64,000 nt of DNA from G963677915 sp963677915 (GCA_963677915.2 CAXXGE010000032.1:1-64000), one strand, 5' to 3'; positions 33,228 through 43,400 are shown, counted from the first letter of the stretch. Notes: generated by a model from the sequence alone, not told the origin. Made by a program: numbers and translations.

Positions 33228-34622
33228 TTAATACGTGAATTTCTCGTCAAAGTAGTTCAGAAGTTCGTGCAATGATACCCTATCCTGCTCCATTGTATCT
33301 CGATTCCTAACTGTGACTGTACCAGTTTCTCCAGTCTCGAAGTCTACTGTCAGACAGAATGGTGTTCCAATTTCGTCCTGCCTTCTGTAGCGCTTGCCGA
33401 TGCTGCCCCTGTCGTCATATTCGACGTTGTAGTGCCGTTGAAGCTTCGCTGCGATTTCCTGAGCCTGCTCACCCAATTTCTTGGACAGCGGCAGGATAGC
33501 GATCTGTACCGGCGCAAGCATCGGATGGAATCTCAATACCGTTCTCACCTCCCCGTTTTCCAATTCTTCTTCATCATAAGCTTCACACAGGAATGCCAAT
33601 GTTACCCTGTCTGCGCCAAGCGAAGGTTCAATACAATAAGGTACATACTTATCTTGTTTCTGTTCATCAAAATATAACATATCCACGCCTGAGTGGGTTT
33701 GATGCTGCATTAGGTCGAAATCGGTCCTGTCTGCGATACCCCATAGTTCGCCCCATCCGAACGGGAACAGGTACTCGATGTCGCTTGTTGCGTTTGAGTA
33801 GTGTGAAAGCTCTTCCTGGCTGTGGTCCCTGATACGCATGTGGTCTACGTCCATGCCAAGGTTGAGAAGCCAGTCTTTACAGTAGTTTTTCCAGTATTCG
33901 AACCATTCCAGGTCCGTGCCCGGCTCGCAGAAGAACTCAAGCTCCATCTGCTCGAACTCGCGGGTTCTGAATGTGAAGTTGCCCGGTGTGATTTCGTTTC
34001 TGAAGGACTTTCCGATTTGGCCGATACCGAATGGGATTTTCTTTCTGGATGTACGCTGGACGTTCTTGAAGTTGACGAAAATACCCTGTGCTGTCTCAGG
34101 ACGAAGGTATACCGTGTTCTTCGCATCTTCTGTAACGCCTTGGAAAGTCTTGAACATCAGGTTGAACTGTCTGATGTCCGTGAAATTATGCTTGCCGCAG
34201 GATGGGCACGGAATATTCTTTTCATCAATATAGGCCTTCATCGCTTCGTTGGACCAGGAATCAACCGGGTCTTCGATCTTGATGTCGTTCTCAGCCATAT
34301 AGTCTTCGATCATCTTGTCTGCCCTGAAGCGCTCTTTGCACTCCTTGCAGTCCATCAGTGGGTCGTTGAAGCCGCCTACGTGACCCGAAGCGACCCATGC
34401 CTGAGGGTTCATCAGGATGGCGCAGTCTACACCAACGTTGTATTCGCTCTCTTTGACGAATTTCTGCCACCAGGCTTTCTTCACATTGTTTTTCAGTTCA
34501 ACCCCTAGAGGGCCGTAGTCCCAAGTGTTGGCAAGGCCGCCGTAGATTTCCGATCCTGGAAATACGAATCCTCTTGTCTTTGCCAGCGAAACTATCTTTT
34601 CCATTGTCTTTTCAATGGCCAT
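33228..34622 (-). CDS. glyS: glycyl-tRNA synthetase, single-chain (alpha2) class II
   Basis: A 464-residue enzyme charging tRNA-Gly. The start IVSLAKTRGFVFPGSEIYGG is diagnostic. Class II motif 2-like RNEITPGNFTFRTREF, glycine-specific RPETAQGIFVNFKN and zinc-like cysteines (CKECKERF, CPSCGKH) are present. Full length, with a C-terminal anticodon-binding domain ending FDEKFTY. Controlled by the T-box leader upstream. Confidence 0.97.
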   Translation of the reverse strand: MAIEKTMEKIVSLAKTRGFVFPGSEIYGGLANTWDYGPLGVELKNNVKKAWWQKFVKESEYNVGVDCAILMNPQAWVASGHVGGFNDPLMDCKECKERFRADKMIEDYMAENDIKIEDPVDSWSNEAMKAYIDEKNIPCPSCGKHNFTDIRQFNLMFKTFQGVTEDAKNTVYLRPETAQGIFVNFKNVQRTSRKKIPFGIGQIGKSFRNEITPGNFTFRTREFEQMELEFFCEPGTDLEWFEYWKNYCKDWLLNLGMDVDHMRIRDHSQEELSHYSNATSDIEYLFPFGWGELWGIADRTDFDLMQHQTHSGVDMLYFDEQKQDKYVPYCIEPSLGADRVTLAFLCEAYDEEELENGEVRTVLRFHPMLAPVQIAILPLSKKLGEQAQEIAAKLQRHYNVEYDDRGSIGKRYRRQDEIGTPFCLTVDFETGETGTVTVRNRDTMEQDRVSLHELLNYFDEKFTY

Positions 34623-34685
34623 GTTGTCTTCTTCCTTTCATTATTCACAGTCTAATTCTAATCTTTGATAAATTTTTAACTATGC

Positions 34686-34890
34686 AAAAAAACGCTTCCA
34701 TCCCTATAAGCAAGGGACGAAAGCGTATCGCCTCCGCGGTTCCACCCTAATTGGCAAACACCCACTCTAATAAAATACGGCTCCGAAGGTCCTTTCGTTC
34801 CATTCCACTGCCGGATTCACACCATCTCCGGCTCTCTGCAAGCTTCCATGGAAATACTTTTCTCCATCACTGCCGACTGCTATTTTGTTT
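34686..34890 (-). promoter_or_regulatory. glycyl T-box riboswitch with terminator (specifier GGA)
   Basis: On the minus strand the T-box AGGGTGGAACCGCG is exact. Stem I features GCAGAGAGCCGG and AATGGAACGAAAGGACC are present; the triplet at 34790-34792, GGA, occupies the specifier place and is a glycine codon. The leader has no long stem II region, like the short glyQS leader of Bacillus. The terminator is ACGCTTTC...GGAAGCGT followed by seven Ts at about 34686-34726. Uncharged tRNA-Gly should allow read-through into glyS. Confidence 0.93.
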
Positions 34891-34917
34891 AGAATATATC
34901 ACACGGTTCTCTATCTG

Positions 34918-35607
34918 TCAATATTTGTTGAACCGATAGCCTGCCCCCCAAACCGTCTCTATGATTTTCGGGTCGCTGGAATCCTTTTCAATCTTCTTCC
35001 TGATCTTCTGAATGTGTACTGCTACTGTAGCGATATCGCCGAATTCCTCCTCGCCCCAGATCTTGTCGAATAGCTTGGTCTTGCTGTGGACGATGTCGGG
35101 GTTGTTAATGAAATAGTACAGCATCTCGAATTCCGTTGTCGTGAAAGGGACCTCTTTCCCGTTGACAAAAACCTTTCTGGATTCGTAATTCATACGGATA
35201 CCGTTCAGTTCAATCTCGCCGTTTTCCGCCGTCTGGCCGAAGAACCGCTCATATCTCGCAAGCTGGTTCTTCACCCTGGCGATCAGTTCACTTGGGCTGA
35301 AGGGTTTTGTCATGTAATCGTCAGCGCCAAGGCCGAGGCCTTTGATCTTATCAATATCGTCCACCCTTGCCGAAACGATGATCATGGGTATGTTCAGCTT
35401 GTCTCTAAGCATCTTGATGATATCGAAGCCACCGATGGTAGGCAGCATAAGGTCGACGATAATCAGGTTGTACTGGCCGGTCCTTGCTTCATCCACACCC
35501 TTTTGGCCATCGCCTACGATGACCGCCTCAAATCCGTTGATCTCAAGGTAGTCCTTTTCAAGGGTTGCAATATGCATATCATCTTCAATGATAAGTATTT
35601 TTTTCAT
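34918..35607 (-). CDS. two-component response regulator, OmpR/PhoB family
   Basis: A 229-residue DNA-binding regulator. Receiver domain with phospho-acceptor Asp in IIVDLMLPTIGG (about residue 52), acidic pair IIEDD at 6-10 and Lys in YMTKPFSP (about 102). A winged-helix C-terminal domain follows (VHIQKIRKKIEKDSSDPKII, ETVWGAGYRFN). Starts two bases after the kinase stop with a weak ribosome site, so it is probably coupled. Target genes are unknown. Confidence 0.93.
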   Translation of the reverse strand: MKKILIIEDDMHIATLEKDYLEINGFEAVIVGDGQKGVDEARTGQYNLIIVDLMLPTIGGFDIIKMLRDKLNIPMIIVSARVDDIDKIKGLGLGADDYMTKPFSPSELIARVKNQLARYERFFGQTAENGEIELNGIRMNYESRKVFVNGKEVPFTTTEFEMLYYFINNPDIVHSKTKLFDKIWGEEEFGDIATVAVHIQKIRKKIEKDSSDPKIIETVWGAGYRFNKY

Positions 35608-35609
35608 AG

Positions 35610-36770
35610 TTAGCTACCTGCCTTTACCTTGCTGTGCAGTACAATATTGATTGTCGTGCCGATACCTACTTCGCTGTCCGCCCATATCTTGCCATTATGT
35701 GCTTCAACCAGCTGCCGGGCGATGGAAAGTCCAAGACCGGTGCCGCCAATATCTTTGTTTCTGCTGATATCGCCTCTGTAGAAAACGTCGAAGATCTTCG
35801 CCAGATGCTCTGTCGGTATCCCTTCCCCGTTGTCCTCGATGCTGAGCTTTATATCTCCATCACCATAGTTCTCAAGCCTGAAAGTTATGGTCTTGTTGTC
35901 TTTTTTGTTGTATTTGAGTGCATTCGAAACGATATTGGTAACGACTCTATGCATCATCCTGCTGTCGAGTTCTACGATGGTATCCCTGTCCACTGATACA
36001 CTGTAATCGACTTTCACCTGCTGTTCTTCCAGCTCGATTTTTTTCTCGATGAAAATATCTTCGAAGTATTCGGCTATTGCCGTGTTTACAAAGTTGTACT
36101 CCATCTGGTTGATATCCAGCTTCGAGAAAAGGAACAGGTCGTCGATCAGGGTGTTCGTATAGTTGACGTTCTTGTGTATGATATTCAGGTACATCTCCAG
36201 TTTTTCAGGAGACTGGGCAAGCCCTTCCTGGATTGCTTCGATATAACCCTGGATCGATGTCATCGGTGTCTTGAGGTCATGGCTGATGCCAGCTATGAGC
36301 TTCTTCCTGTTCAGCTCATAACGCATCTTGACCTGCTCTGCCTTGGCCAAGTCCAGGCTCATATTATTGATGGATTCCACAAGGCCGCCTACGACATGGG
36401 CGTCCTGTTTGTCGATCTGATAGCCGTAGTTTCCTTTGGCGATTTCTTCCACTGCTTCCTGTATTTTTTCCAAAGGCGTCATCAGGTTCCTTCTCACACG
36501 GATGGAAAACACAAGGGTACTGACCTCGCGCAGGAGAATGACAGTGGCAATGAACAGCAGGATAAAGAGCGGCGGATTCACACTTAAAAGCGCGTACATC
36601 AAATAAATCAGCATAAAAGTTATGCCGATAAAGATAAACGGGAACCAGAACAGGAATCGCTGGTATTTCTTGATTCTTGCCCTTTGCATGGCGAAGTTGT
36701 CCTCCTGGTCCGCACGCCTGTGTATGAAAATCCTGAAAAAATCCGTATTCTTGTGGTGCTGCTGACTCAT
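35610..36770 (-). CDS. membrane sensor histidine kinase
   Basis: A 386-residue kinase with two transmembrane segments (about 40-60 and 68-85) and almost no extracellular loop between them. HAMP-like linker, then HisKA with phospho-acceptor His in IAGISHDLKTPMTS (about 168) and a HATPase domain (NIVSNALKYN, DNGEGIP, GGTGLGLSIA). The very short loop suggests it senses membrane state or a partner protein rather than a large ligand. AGGAGG precedes the ATG. Operon with the response regulator. Confidence 0.92.
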   Translation of the reverse strand: MSQQHHKNTDFFRIFIHRRADQEDNFAMQRARIKKYQRFLFWFPFIFIGITFMLIYLMYALLSVNPPLFILLFIATVILLREVSTLVFSIRVRRNLMTPLEKIQEAVEEIAKGNYGYQIDKQDAHVVGGLVESINNMSLDLAKAEQVKMRYELNRKKLIAGISHDLKTPMTSIQGYIEAIQEGLAQSPEKLEMYLNIIHKNVNYTNTLIDDLFLFSKLDINQMEYNFVNTAIAEYFEDIFIEKKIELEEQQVKVDYSVSVDRDTIVELDSRMMHRVVTNIVSNALKYNKKDNKTITFRLENYGDGDIKLSIEDNGEGIPTEHLAKIFDVFYRGDISRNKDIGGTGLGLSIARQLVEAHNGKIWADSEVGIGTTINIVLHSKVKAGS

Positions 36771-36852
36771 AATTGCCTCCTAACATACACTTATGGTAAT
36801 TGTACGTTAGCCGATTAAACTGGTCCTAAACAATTTATAAAGAAAGTGTAAA

Positions 36853-37515
36853 TTAAAGTGCATCCCTTCGGGCCTTAAGTATCTCAATCCATTCAGCCGC
36901 AGTGGACACGCTTTCGTGACGCACCAGAATATCCCTGTAAATGCTGTACAATTCGATATATTCTTCGAGCAGGATCCTGTCTGACTCTCCCTCAACTGCG
37001 ATGTCCTCCAGATTACCGATTAATATGCCGACACCTTCGGATGTCGCCAGGTCCGCTTCGGCAACGGAAGTCTCTAGCCCCTCCGTCAGCGTCAATCCCA
37101 CTGCACCGCTTTGCGACACCTGCAGGCCGATGAACTCAGACTGCCTCTCCATCTCACCCGCGAGCGCCTCGATTTCGTACCACACAGCCAGTTCATCAAG
37201 CAGCTGCTTAAGGGAGTCTTCAAGCAGTGCCACGGGGTCAGACCTTTTGGCACTCCCCGCAGCCTGAATCGCTTCCTCGACGGCGGAGGCGAGGCTGTCG
37301 ACGCTTCCGATATTCTTTTCAGACTGTTCCAGCAGCCCGATAACCTTGTCGACACTTAAGACCACAGCTGCAGCCGCAATGCCGCCGTCAGCTTTCTCTT
37401 CAGGATCCGTTGCTGTTTCGGACGTACACGCTGTAAAAATTGTCATCAGAAAAAAAAGCATGCCAAAAAGCATGCTTTTGTGCCATAAAAGACTATTTCT
37501 CTTCTTCTGTCTCAT
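36853..37515 (-). CDS. putative lipoprotein with a REP unit in its coding sequence
   Basis: About 220 residues from MRQKKRNSLLWHK; a hydrophobic segment MLFGMLFFLMTIFTAC ends in a lipobox-like FTAC, so it is probably a membrane-anchored lipoprotein. The rest is helical and acidic with no family I recognise. Residues read SAKRSDPVALL where the REP unit 37226-37254 passes through. The start is uncertain: ATG 37515 overlaps the previous gene; a second ATG at 37473 is followed by a terminator-like hairpin. Confidence 0.6.
   Translation of the reverse strand: MRQKKRNSLLWHKSMLFGMLFFLMTIFTACTSETATDPEEKADGGIAAAAVVLSVDKVIGLLEQSEKNIGSVDSLASAVEEAIQAAGSAKRSDPVALLEDSLKQLLDELAVWYEIEALAGEMERQSEFIGLQVSQSGAVGLTLTEGLETSVAEADLATSEGVGILIGNLEDIAVEGESDRILLEEYIELYSIYRDILVRHESVSTAAEWIEILKARRDAL
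37226..37254. repeat. single REP unit (family A) inside the lipoprotein gene
   Basis: AGTGCCACGGGGTCAGACCT, continuing to TTTGGCACT. Translated in the same frame and orientation as one arm of the ogt insertion (both give SAKRSDP-x-ALL). Confidence 0.8.
37450..37479 (-). terminator. terminator-like hairpin between the coiled-coil gene and lipoprotein
   Basis: On the minus strand AAAAGCATGC-TTTTTG-GCATGCTTTTTTTT, a 7-8-bp stem with eight Ts, 15 bases after the stop of the upstream gene. It overlaps the predicted signal-peptide codons of the lipoprotein, which would make the latter's expression dependent on read-through. Confidence 0.65.
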
Positions 37516-37897
37516 CTTCTTCCGTCTCAACTTCTTCAGCTGTCTCCTCGGTGAAAGACTCGACATCCACGACGTCGTCGTCCATGTCCGCTTCCTTCAA
37601 CCGTTCTTCCAACACGGCGTTGAGCTCATCGATCTGAGCGTTGTAGTCATCGACCTGCTGATCAAACAGTGCCACTTTGTCGAACTGTTCCTCCAGGGAT
37701 GAAAGGTCGACGTTCTCATCGCTTCTCATCAGGTAGACCTGAGCACCGATATCCGCCAGTGTACTTTGTTTTTTTCTCTTGATGTTCGCAACCTCAACCT
37801 TGATTTTGTTCACCTCAATCAAGTTGGATGACTTGGCGCCGATTTTCTTGGTGCCCTTGTTGATGGTATCTTTCATTTTGCTGAAAATATCCGACAT
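37493..37897 (-). CDS. acidic coiled-coil protein, function unknown
   Basis: A 134-residue soluble protein. The N-terminal half (FSKMKDTINKGTKKIGAKS, VEVANIKRKKQSTLADIGAQ) is basic and helical; a coiled coil follows (about 65-105), then a very acidic tail rich in E and T. No family that I recognise. GAAGGAGGAG precedes the ATG. It follows recO by 23 bases. Confidence 0.7.
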   Translation of the reverse strand: MSDIFSKMKDTINKGTKKIGAKSSNLIEVNKIKVEVANIKRKKQSTLADIGAQVYLMRSDENVDLSSLEEQFDKVALFDQQVDDYNAQIDELNAVLEERLKEADMDDDVVDVESFTEETAEEVETEEDETEEEK

Positions 37898-37920
37898 GTA
37901 ATCTCCTCCTTCTTCATCGT

Positions 37921-38667
37921 TTATATTGATAATCCTTTCAAAAATTCCAGTGTCTTGAACTTCTTGCCGATCATCCGGTCGCAGAAAGCATCCAGCACCC
38001 GTTCAATCTCCATCATGCCGCCGTCCTCGAGAGTAAAACTAAACACCTTCTCAGGATCTGTAAACTGAATGAACTGTAGGGCGAAAAGGGCCCCCTCGCC
38101 AATCTTGATCCCCGATGCGTCCATTCCGCTGTGCACACTGCAAAGAAGACCGCCTTCCCTACAGCTGAATACCATCCCGTCAGAAAGGGTATGACATTCG
38201 CTGCAATCCTGCACCCATGGCGCAAGTCCAATGACAGTGAGTGCTTTCAGTTCGAAAATCCGTCTTACAAGTCTTGGGGGTATCCTTTTTTTTTCAAGTG
38301 CGCTGAGAGCTTTCAGGAGAAGCAGCATGAATTCAGGGTCGGCTTCGCCTTCCTGGGTCACATAGTCGGCAAATTCCAGGAAATACATGGCCAGAGCCAG
38401 CTGCTCCATATCTTCCCTCAGGCTGTGGAAAGAATGAATCAGGTTGCCGCTCGTTACCGTATAAGCATTTTTCCCTTCGACGAGCTCGTATTCGCCATAG
38501 GACATGACCTGGGATGCAGCCAGGAAAGGGCTTCCCGGTTTTCGCGCGCCTCTGGCAAAAGCTGTCGCCTTCCCAGCTTCCTTCGTTAGCAGTATCAGTC
38601 TTTTATCATTGTCCTTGATCGGCATCTCATGCAGGACAATCGCTTTTGTTTTGATACGGGATCTCAT
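37921..38667 (-). CDS. recO: DNA repair protein RecO
   Basis: A 248-residue recombination mediator that loads RecA with RecR in RecF-pathway repair. N-terminal OB fold (KTKAIVLHEMPIKDNDKRLI), central helical domain and a zinc-binding cluster beginning DCSEC (about 170) with later C/H residues in CREGGLLCSVH. 18 bases after trpS. Confidence 0.92.
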   Translation of the reverse strand: MRSRIKTKAIVLHEMPIKDNDKRLILLTKEAGKATAFARGARKPGSPFLAASQVMSYGEYELVEGKNAYTVTSGNLIHSFHSLREDMEQLALAMYFLEFADYVTQEGEADPEFMLLLLKALSALEKKRIPPRLVRRIFELKALTVIGLAPWVQDCSECHTLSDGMVFSCREGGLLCSVHSGMDASGIKIGEGALFALQFIQFTDPEKVFSFTLEDGGMMEIERVLDAFCDRMIGKKFKTLEFLKGLSI

Positions 38668-38685
38668 GAAACGTCCCCTCGCTGT

Positions 38686-39690
38686 CTATTGTGGGAATCC
38701 CACTTTTTTCTTGACTTTTCTGAGCGTCTTGTTCGCCAGGTATTGGGCTGTCTCCGCATTCTTTTTGATGATGGCGTCAAGATATGCCTTGTCTGCCATC
38801 AACTCCTTGAAACGCTGCTGGATCGGCTCGATATCAGCAACCAGTGCATCGCCTGCTTCCTTCTTGAGGAATCCATATCCTTTCCCCCGGAAACGTGCAA
38901 CTGCATCGTCGATACTCTCGCCGGATGCCAAATGGTAGATTTCCAGCAAGTTGCCGATGCCGGGTTTGTCTTCGCTGAATACGATTTCATTGTCCGAGTC
39001 GGTCACTGCCCGTTTGATTTTGTTCTTGATGACATTCGGCTCATCAAGCAGGGAAATATATGCATTGGGATTTTCATCCGATTTCGACATTTTCTTTGTC
39101 GGTTCCTGCAAACTGGAGATCCTTGCGCCAATCTTTGGAATGTACGGTTCCGGTACCTTGAATGTCTCGCCGTGCAAGTGGTTGAAGCGGTTGGCGATAT
39201 CCCTCGTCAGTTCCAAATGCTGCTTCTGGTCATGTCCTACAGGCACAAGGTCTGTCTGAAACAGCAGGATGTCTGCTGCCATCAGTACCGGGTAAGTGAA
39301 AAGCCCCGCATTGATGTTCGCTTCGTTCTTGGCGGATTTTTCCTTGAACTGGGTCATCCTTCCAAGCTCTCCAAGATATGTATAACAATTCAGTATCCAA
39401 GCCAGTTCCGCATGCTGCGGCACATGTGACTGGTAGTAGACGATGTTCTTCTCCGGATCAAGTCCGGCTGCGATGTATAGTGCCAGCAGTTCCCTTGCAC
39501 TTTTTCTCAGCTTAGCAGGCTCCTGTCTGACTGTAATCGAATGCATGTCAACGACGCAAAACAGGCAGTTGTAATCCTGATGCAGCTTCACCCAATTCTT
39601 GAGGGCTCCGAAATAGTTCCCGATTGTAATGACACCTGTCGGCTGCATGCCGCTGAATAATATTTTTTTCTGGGTCTGAGCATTGTCCAC
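38686..39690 (-). CDS. trpS: tryptophanyl-tRNA synthetase
   Basis: A 334-residue class I synthetase. HIGH-like TIGNYFGALKNW near residue 22 with GMQPTG just before it, and the KMSKS motif exact in TKKMSKSDENPN (about 200). The open frame runs to 40047, but GTG at 39690 is chosen because GGAGG lies seven bases upstream and the product then has family length. No T-box is visible upstream. First gene of trpS-recO. Confidence 0.95.
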   Translation of the reverse strand: MDNAQTQKKILFSGMQPTGVITIGNYFGALKNWVKLHQDYNCLFCVVDMHSITVRQEPAKLRKSARELLALYIAAGLDPEKNIVYYQSHVPQHAELAWILNCYTYLGELGRMTQFKEKSAKNEANINAGLFTYPVLMAADILLFQTDLVPVGHDQKQHLELTRDIANRFNHLHGETFKVPEPYIPKIGARISSLQEPTKKMSKSDENPNAYISLLDEPNVIKNKIKRAVTDSDNEIVFSEDKPGIGNLLEIYHLASGESIDDAVARFRGKGYGFLKKEAGDALVADIEPIQQRFKELMADKAYLDAIIKKNAETAQYLANKTLRKVKKKVGFPQ

Positions 39691-39849
39691 AATTGCTCCT
39701 CCTTCTGTCTCTAATTCCTTTGATAACGTAATCATATCACAGAAGATAGTCATATTCAACAAAGTGCAGCCCCAATTATGGGCTTTACGTATCGGCATTC
39801 GTATGGTTAAATTAACACATATTGACATGTCATCCGAGGAGGATAAACA

Positions 39850-40326
39850 ATGGAGAAAATAGCGAGTTTCACAGTTGACCACCTGAAGCTGCAACGGGGC
39901 GTCTATGTCTCGAGAATAGATTTCGTGGGCGAAAGCCCGGTGACCACATTCGACCTGCGCATGAAGCTGCCCAACCGCGAGCCGGTCATGAACACTGCCG
40001 AAATGCATGCGATTGAACATCTGGGAGCGACTTTCCTGCGCAACCACAAGACTTTCGGCGACAAGATCGTCTATTTTGGACCAATGGGCTGCCGCACAGG
40101 TTTCTATCTTATTCTAAACGGGGACTATTCGTCGGATACCATCGTGCCTCTGGTAATCGAAACATTTCAGTTTATCGCCAATTTCACAGGCGACATTCCC
40201 GGCGCCTCGGCAAAGGACTGCGGCAACTACCTCGATATGAACCTGCCGATGGCGAAATACGAAGCAGACCATTACGTCACCGCACTAAGCCGTCTCGGCG
40301 CCGACCAGCTCACCTACCCGGAATAG
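39850..40326 (+). CDS. luxS: S-ribosylhomocysteine lyase
   Basis: A 158-residue metalloenzyme cleaving S-ribosylhomocysteine to homocysteine and the AI-2 precursor DPD. Metal ligands lie in MHAIEHLGATFLRNH (HxxEH, about 53-57) and the later Cys in KDCGNYLDM (about 125); the catalytic Cys lies in PMGCRTGFYL (about 83). GAGGAGG precedes the ATG. Divergent from trpS. Its stop codon is the start of a REP unit. Confidence 0.97.
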   Translation: MEKIASFTVDHLKLQRGVYVSRIDFVGESPVTTFDLRMKLPNREPVMNTAEMHAIEHLGATFLRNHKTFGDKIVYFGPMGCRTGFYLILNGDYSSDTIVPLVIETFQFIANFTGDIPGASAKDCGNYLDMNLPMAKYEADHYVTALSRLGADQLTYPE

Positions 40327-40476
40327 TGCCAGGGGGACGGACCTTTTTGGCACTCAATATTTTGACACATTAAGAAAGCTCAGGACATGTAGCCTTGATT
40401 TTGCTGCGGTCCTGAGCTTTTTTCCTGTGTCGATATGGTATTGGAGAGTGCCAAAAAGGTCCGTCCCCCTGGCACT
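40326..40476. repeat. inverted pair of REP units (family A) around the luxS terminator
   Basis: Units at 40326-40354 (GTGCCAGGGGGACGGACCTT...) and, inverted, at 40447-40476. The luxS terminator hairpin lies between them. The spacer is about 92 bases, longer than in the other pairs. The first base of the left unit is the last base of the luxS stop codon. Confidence 0.9.
40375..40423 (+). terminator. luxS terminator
   Basis: A 12-bp stem AAAGCTCAGGAC/GTCCTGAGCTTT followed by TTT. It could also act on the opposite strand for purL, which ends at 40486. Confidence 0.8.
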
Positions 40477-40485
40477 ACCCTTACA

Positions 40486-43400
40486 CTATTTGAAATAGTC
40501 CACGCCAGATTTGAACAGCATCTGGTCCTGGTTGCCGATGATGTTTCTGGCAACGTTTGAACCGATACGCTCCGAGTGCCCCATCTTGCCAAGGACACGT
40601 CCGTCAAGGCTGGTGATACCCTCAATCGCGTACACCGATCCGTTCGGATTATAACGTATATCCATCGTCGGATTGCCCGCCATATCCACATAGGTCGTAG
40701 CCACCTGGCCGTTTGCGAAGAGCTTCTCCACAACGTCGGCCGATGCAGCGAAACGCCCTTCACCATGGGATACAGGAATCGTATGGATATCGCCAGGCTT
40801 CACATTGGCCAACCAAGGCGACTTGTTGGACATGATCTTCGTATTCACCATGTTCGAAATATGTCTTCCGATCGTGTTGTAAGTCAACGTCGGTGAAGCA
40901 GCATCCAGATCCCTGATCTCTCCGTAAGGCACGAGTCCCAGTTTGATGAGTGCCTGGAAACCGTTGCAGATACCAATCATCAGACCGTCACGTTCATTCA
41001 GAAGTTCATGTACAGCATCCTTCAAGATCGGATTCTTGAAGACAGTCGCAATGAACTTCCCTGAACCTTCAGGCTCGTCCCCGGCACTGAATCCGCCCGG
41101 CAGCATCAGAATCTGGCTCGACTTGATCTGCTTGGCCATCGCCTCAAGGGACTCTTCAATATGATGCGGCAGCAGGTTCTTGAACACCAGTGTCTCCACA
41201 TCGGCGCCCGCCTTCTCAAAGGCAATCGTCGAATCGTATTCACAGTTCGTACCCGGGAAGACTGGGATGAACACCTTCGGCTTGGCCACTTTGTTTTTGC
41301 ATATATGGATGCTGTCGAAAGACTTCACTTCATCCTTGAGCTCTACCGTTTCAACAGCTGCCTTCGTCGGGAACACATGCTCCAGCTTGCCTTCATAGCT
41401 AGCCAGCAGATCCTCGAGCGAAAGACTCACGCCGCCCACAGTAATCGCCGCATTTTCAGAAACAACGCCCAGTTCAACAGCGTCATAGTTGCCCATCAGG
41501 TTCTTCGCCGATGCATCGTCTTTCATCTCGAGAACCAGACTGCCATATTGAACAGCGAAAAGCATTTCCTTGGAAAGGCCATCCACCAGGTCAATACCCA
41601 GCATGTTTCCGAAGCCCATCTTCGTTACAGCCTCAGCCACACCACCGATGCCAACAGCATATGAACTGAGAATCTTACCGTTTTGAGCCAGTTGCCTTAC
41701 AGCTTCGTAATTGCCCTTCATCTGATTGAAATCAGGAAGGAACTGCCCGTCATAATTCAGAGGCAGAAGTACAACCTTGCTGCCGGCTTTCTTGAATTCA
41801 GGGGAAACAGCTTTGTCCGCATCCATCACATCAACCGCGAAGGAAACGAGTGTCGGGGGTACATCAATATCCTTGAACGTTCCGGACATGCTGTCCTTTC
41901 CTCCGATAGAAGGCAGGTCCAGAGCCATTTGCGCCTCATAGGCACCCAGAAGGGAAGCCAGCGGCTCGCCCCATCTTGAAGCATCCTCGCCAAGTCGCTT
42001 GAAGTACTCTTGAAAAGTGAACCTGATCTTCCTGCTGTCACCGCCGGTCGCCGCGATTTTGGCTACTGATTCTACCACCGCTGTGATAGCACCATGGTAC
42101 GGGCTCCAGGATGTGAGGAAAGGATTGTAGCCATAACTCATAACCGTAGCCGTCTTCGTCGTACCTTTGAGCATCGGGATCTTCGCTACCATCGTTTGCG
42201 TCGGTGTCAGCTGGTGTTTTCCGCCAAACGGCATGAAGACGCTGCCAGCCCCGATGGAACTGTCAAAACGCTCGATCAGGCCCTTTTGTGAAGCTATATT
42301 GAGGTCGCTCATCATCGCTGTCCAGTAGGATTTTATATCTGAGACGCCGTTCGCCTCTTCCCTGTTCTTTTCAAAATAAGAGGTTCCTTCAGGCGCCAGC
42401 ACATGAACCAACGTTTCTGAAGTCGCGCCGTTTGTATCCAGGAAAGCCCTCTCGACATCCACGATGTCCGTACCTTCCCACTTCATGACAAGGCGTTTTT
42501 CCTTCGTGACTGTCGCAACGACAACGGCTTCCAGGTTCTCTTCTTCCGCATGGGCGATGAAACTGTCCACATCCTTCGGATCAAGGACAACAGCCATACG
42601 TTCCTGGGACTCGGAAATGGCAAGCTCGGTGCCGTCGAGGCCCGCATATTTCTTAGGGACTTTGTCAAGGTCTATAATCAGGCCGTCAGCCAATTCGCCG
42701 ATGGCAACGGAAACGCCACCAGCACCGAAATCGTTGCACTTCTTGATCTGCTTGGCCACCACTTCGTTTCTGAACAGTCTTTGGATCTTTCTCTCCGTTG
42801 GAGGATTTCCCTTCTGAACCTCTGCGCCGCAAGTATGGATCGACTCTTCAGTATGTTCCTTGGAGGATCCTGTCGCACCGCCGCAGCCGTCACGGCCTGT
42901 TCTTCCGCCAAGCAGCACGATGATATCGCCCGGATCGGCAGTTTCACGGATGACGTTCTCTCTAGGCGCCGCCGCGATAACCGCACCGATTTCCATCCTT
43001 TTTGCAACATAGTTGGGATGGTATATTTCATTGACAAGGCCAGTCGCAAGACCGATCTGGTTTCCATAGGAGCTGTAGCCATGGGCCGACTCTGTCACGA
43101 TCTTCATCTGTGGCAGCTTGCCGGGGATTGTGTCTTCAACCGCCACCGTCGGATCCGATGCGCCGGTAACACGCATTGCCTGATAAACGTAGGAACGGCC
43201 TGACAGCGGGTCTCTGATTGCGCCGCCAAGGCATGTCGCTGCGCCACCGAAAGGCTCGATTTCAGTCGGATGGTTGTGGGTTTCGTTCTTGAACATGACC
43301 AGCCATTCTTCGTCCTTGCCGTCCACATCCACAGGCACGATGATGCTGCAGGCGTTGATTTCTTCTGAAACCTCGAGGTCGTCCAGCTTGCCGTCTTTCC

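Noticed and set aside
33822..34508. 228-residue plus-strand open frame within glyS
   Set aside because: Antisense to a clearly identified tRNA synthetase; no ribosome site or recognisable domain.
40326..40476. REP pair as terminal inverted repeats of a small insertion element
   Set aside because: The enclosed sequence is just a terminator hairpin with no gene, and the same units occur alone elsewhere.
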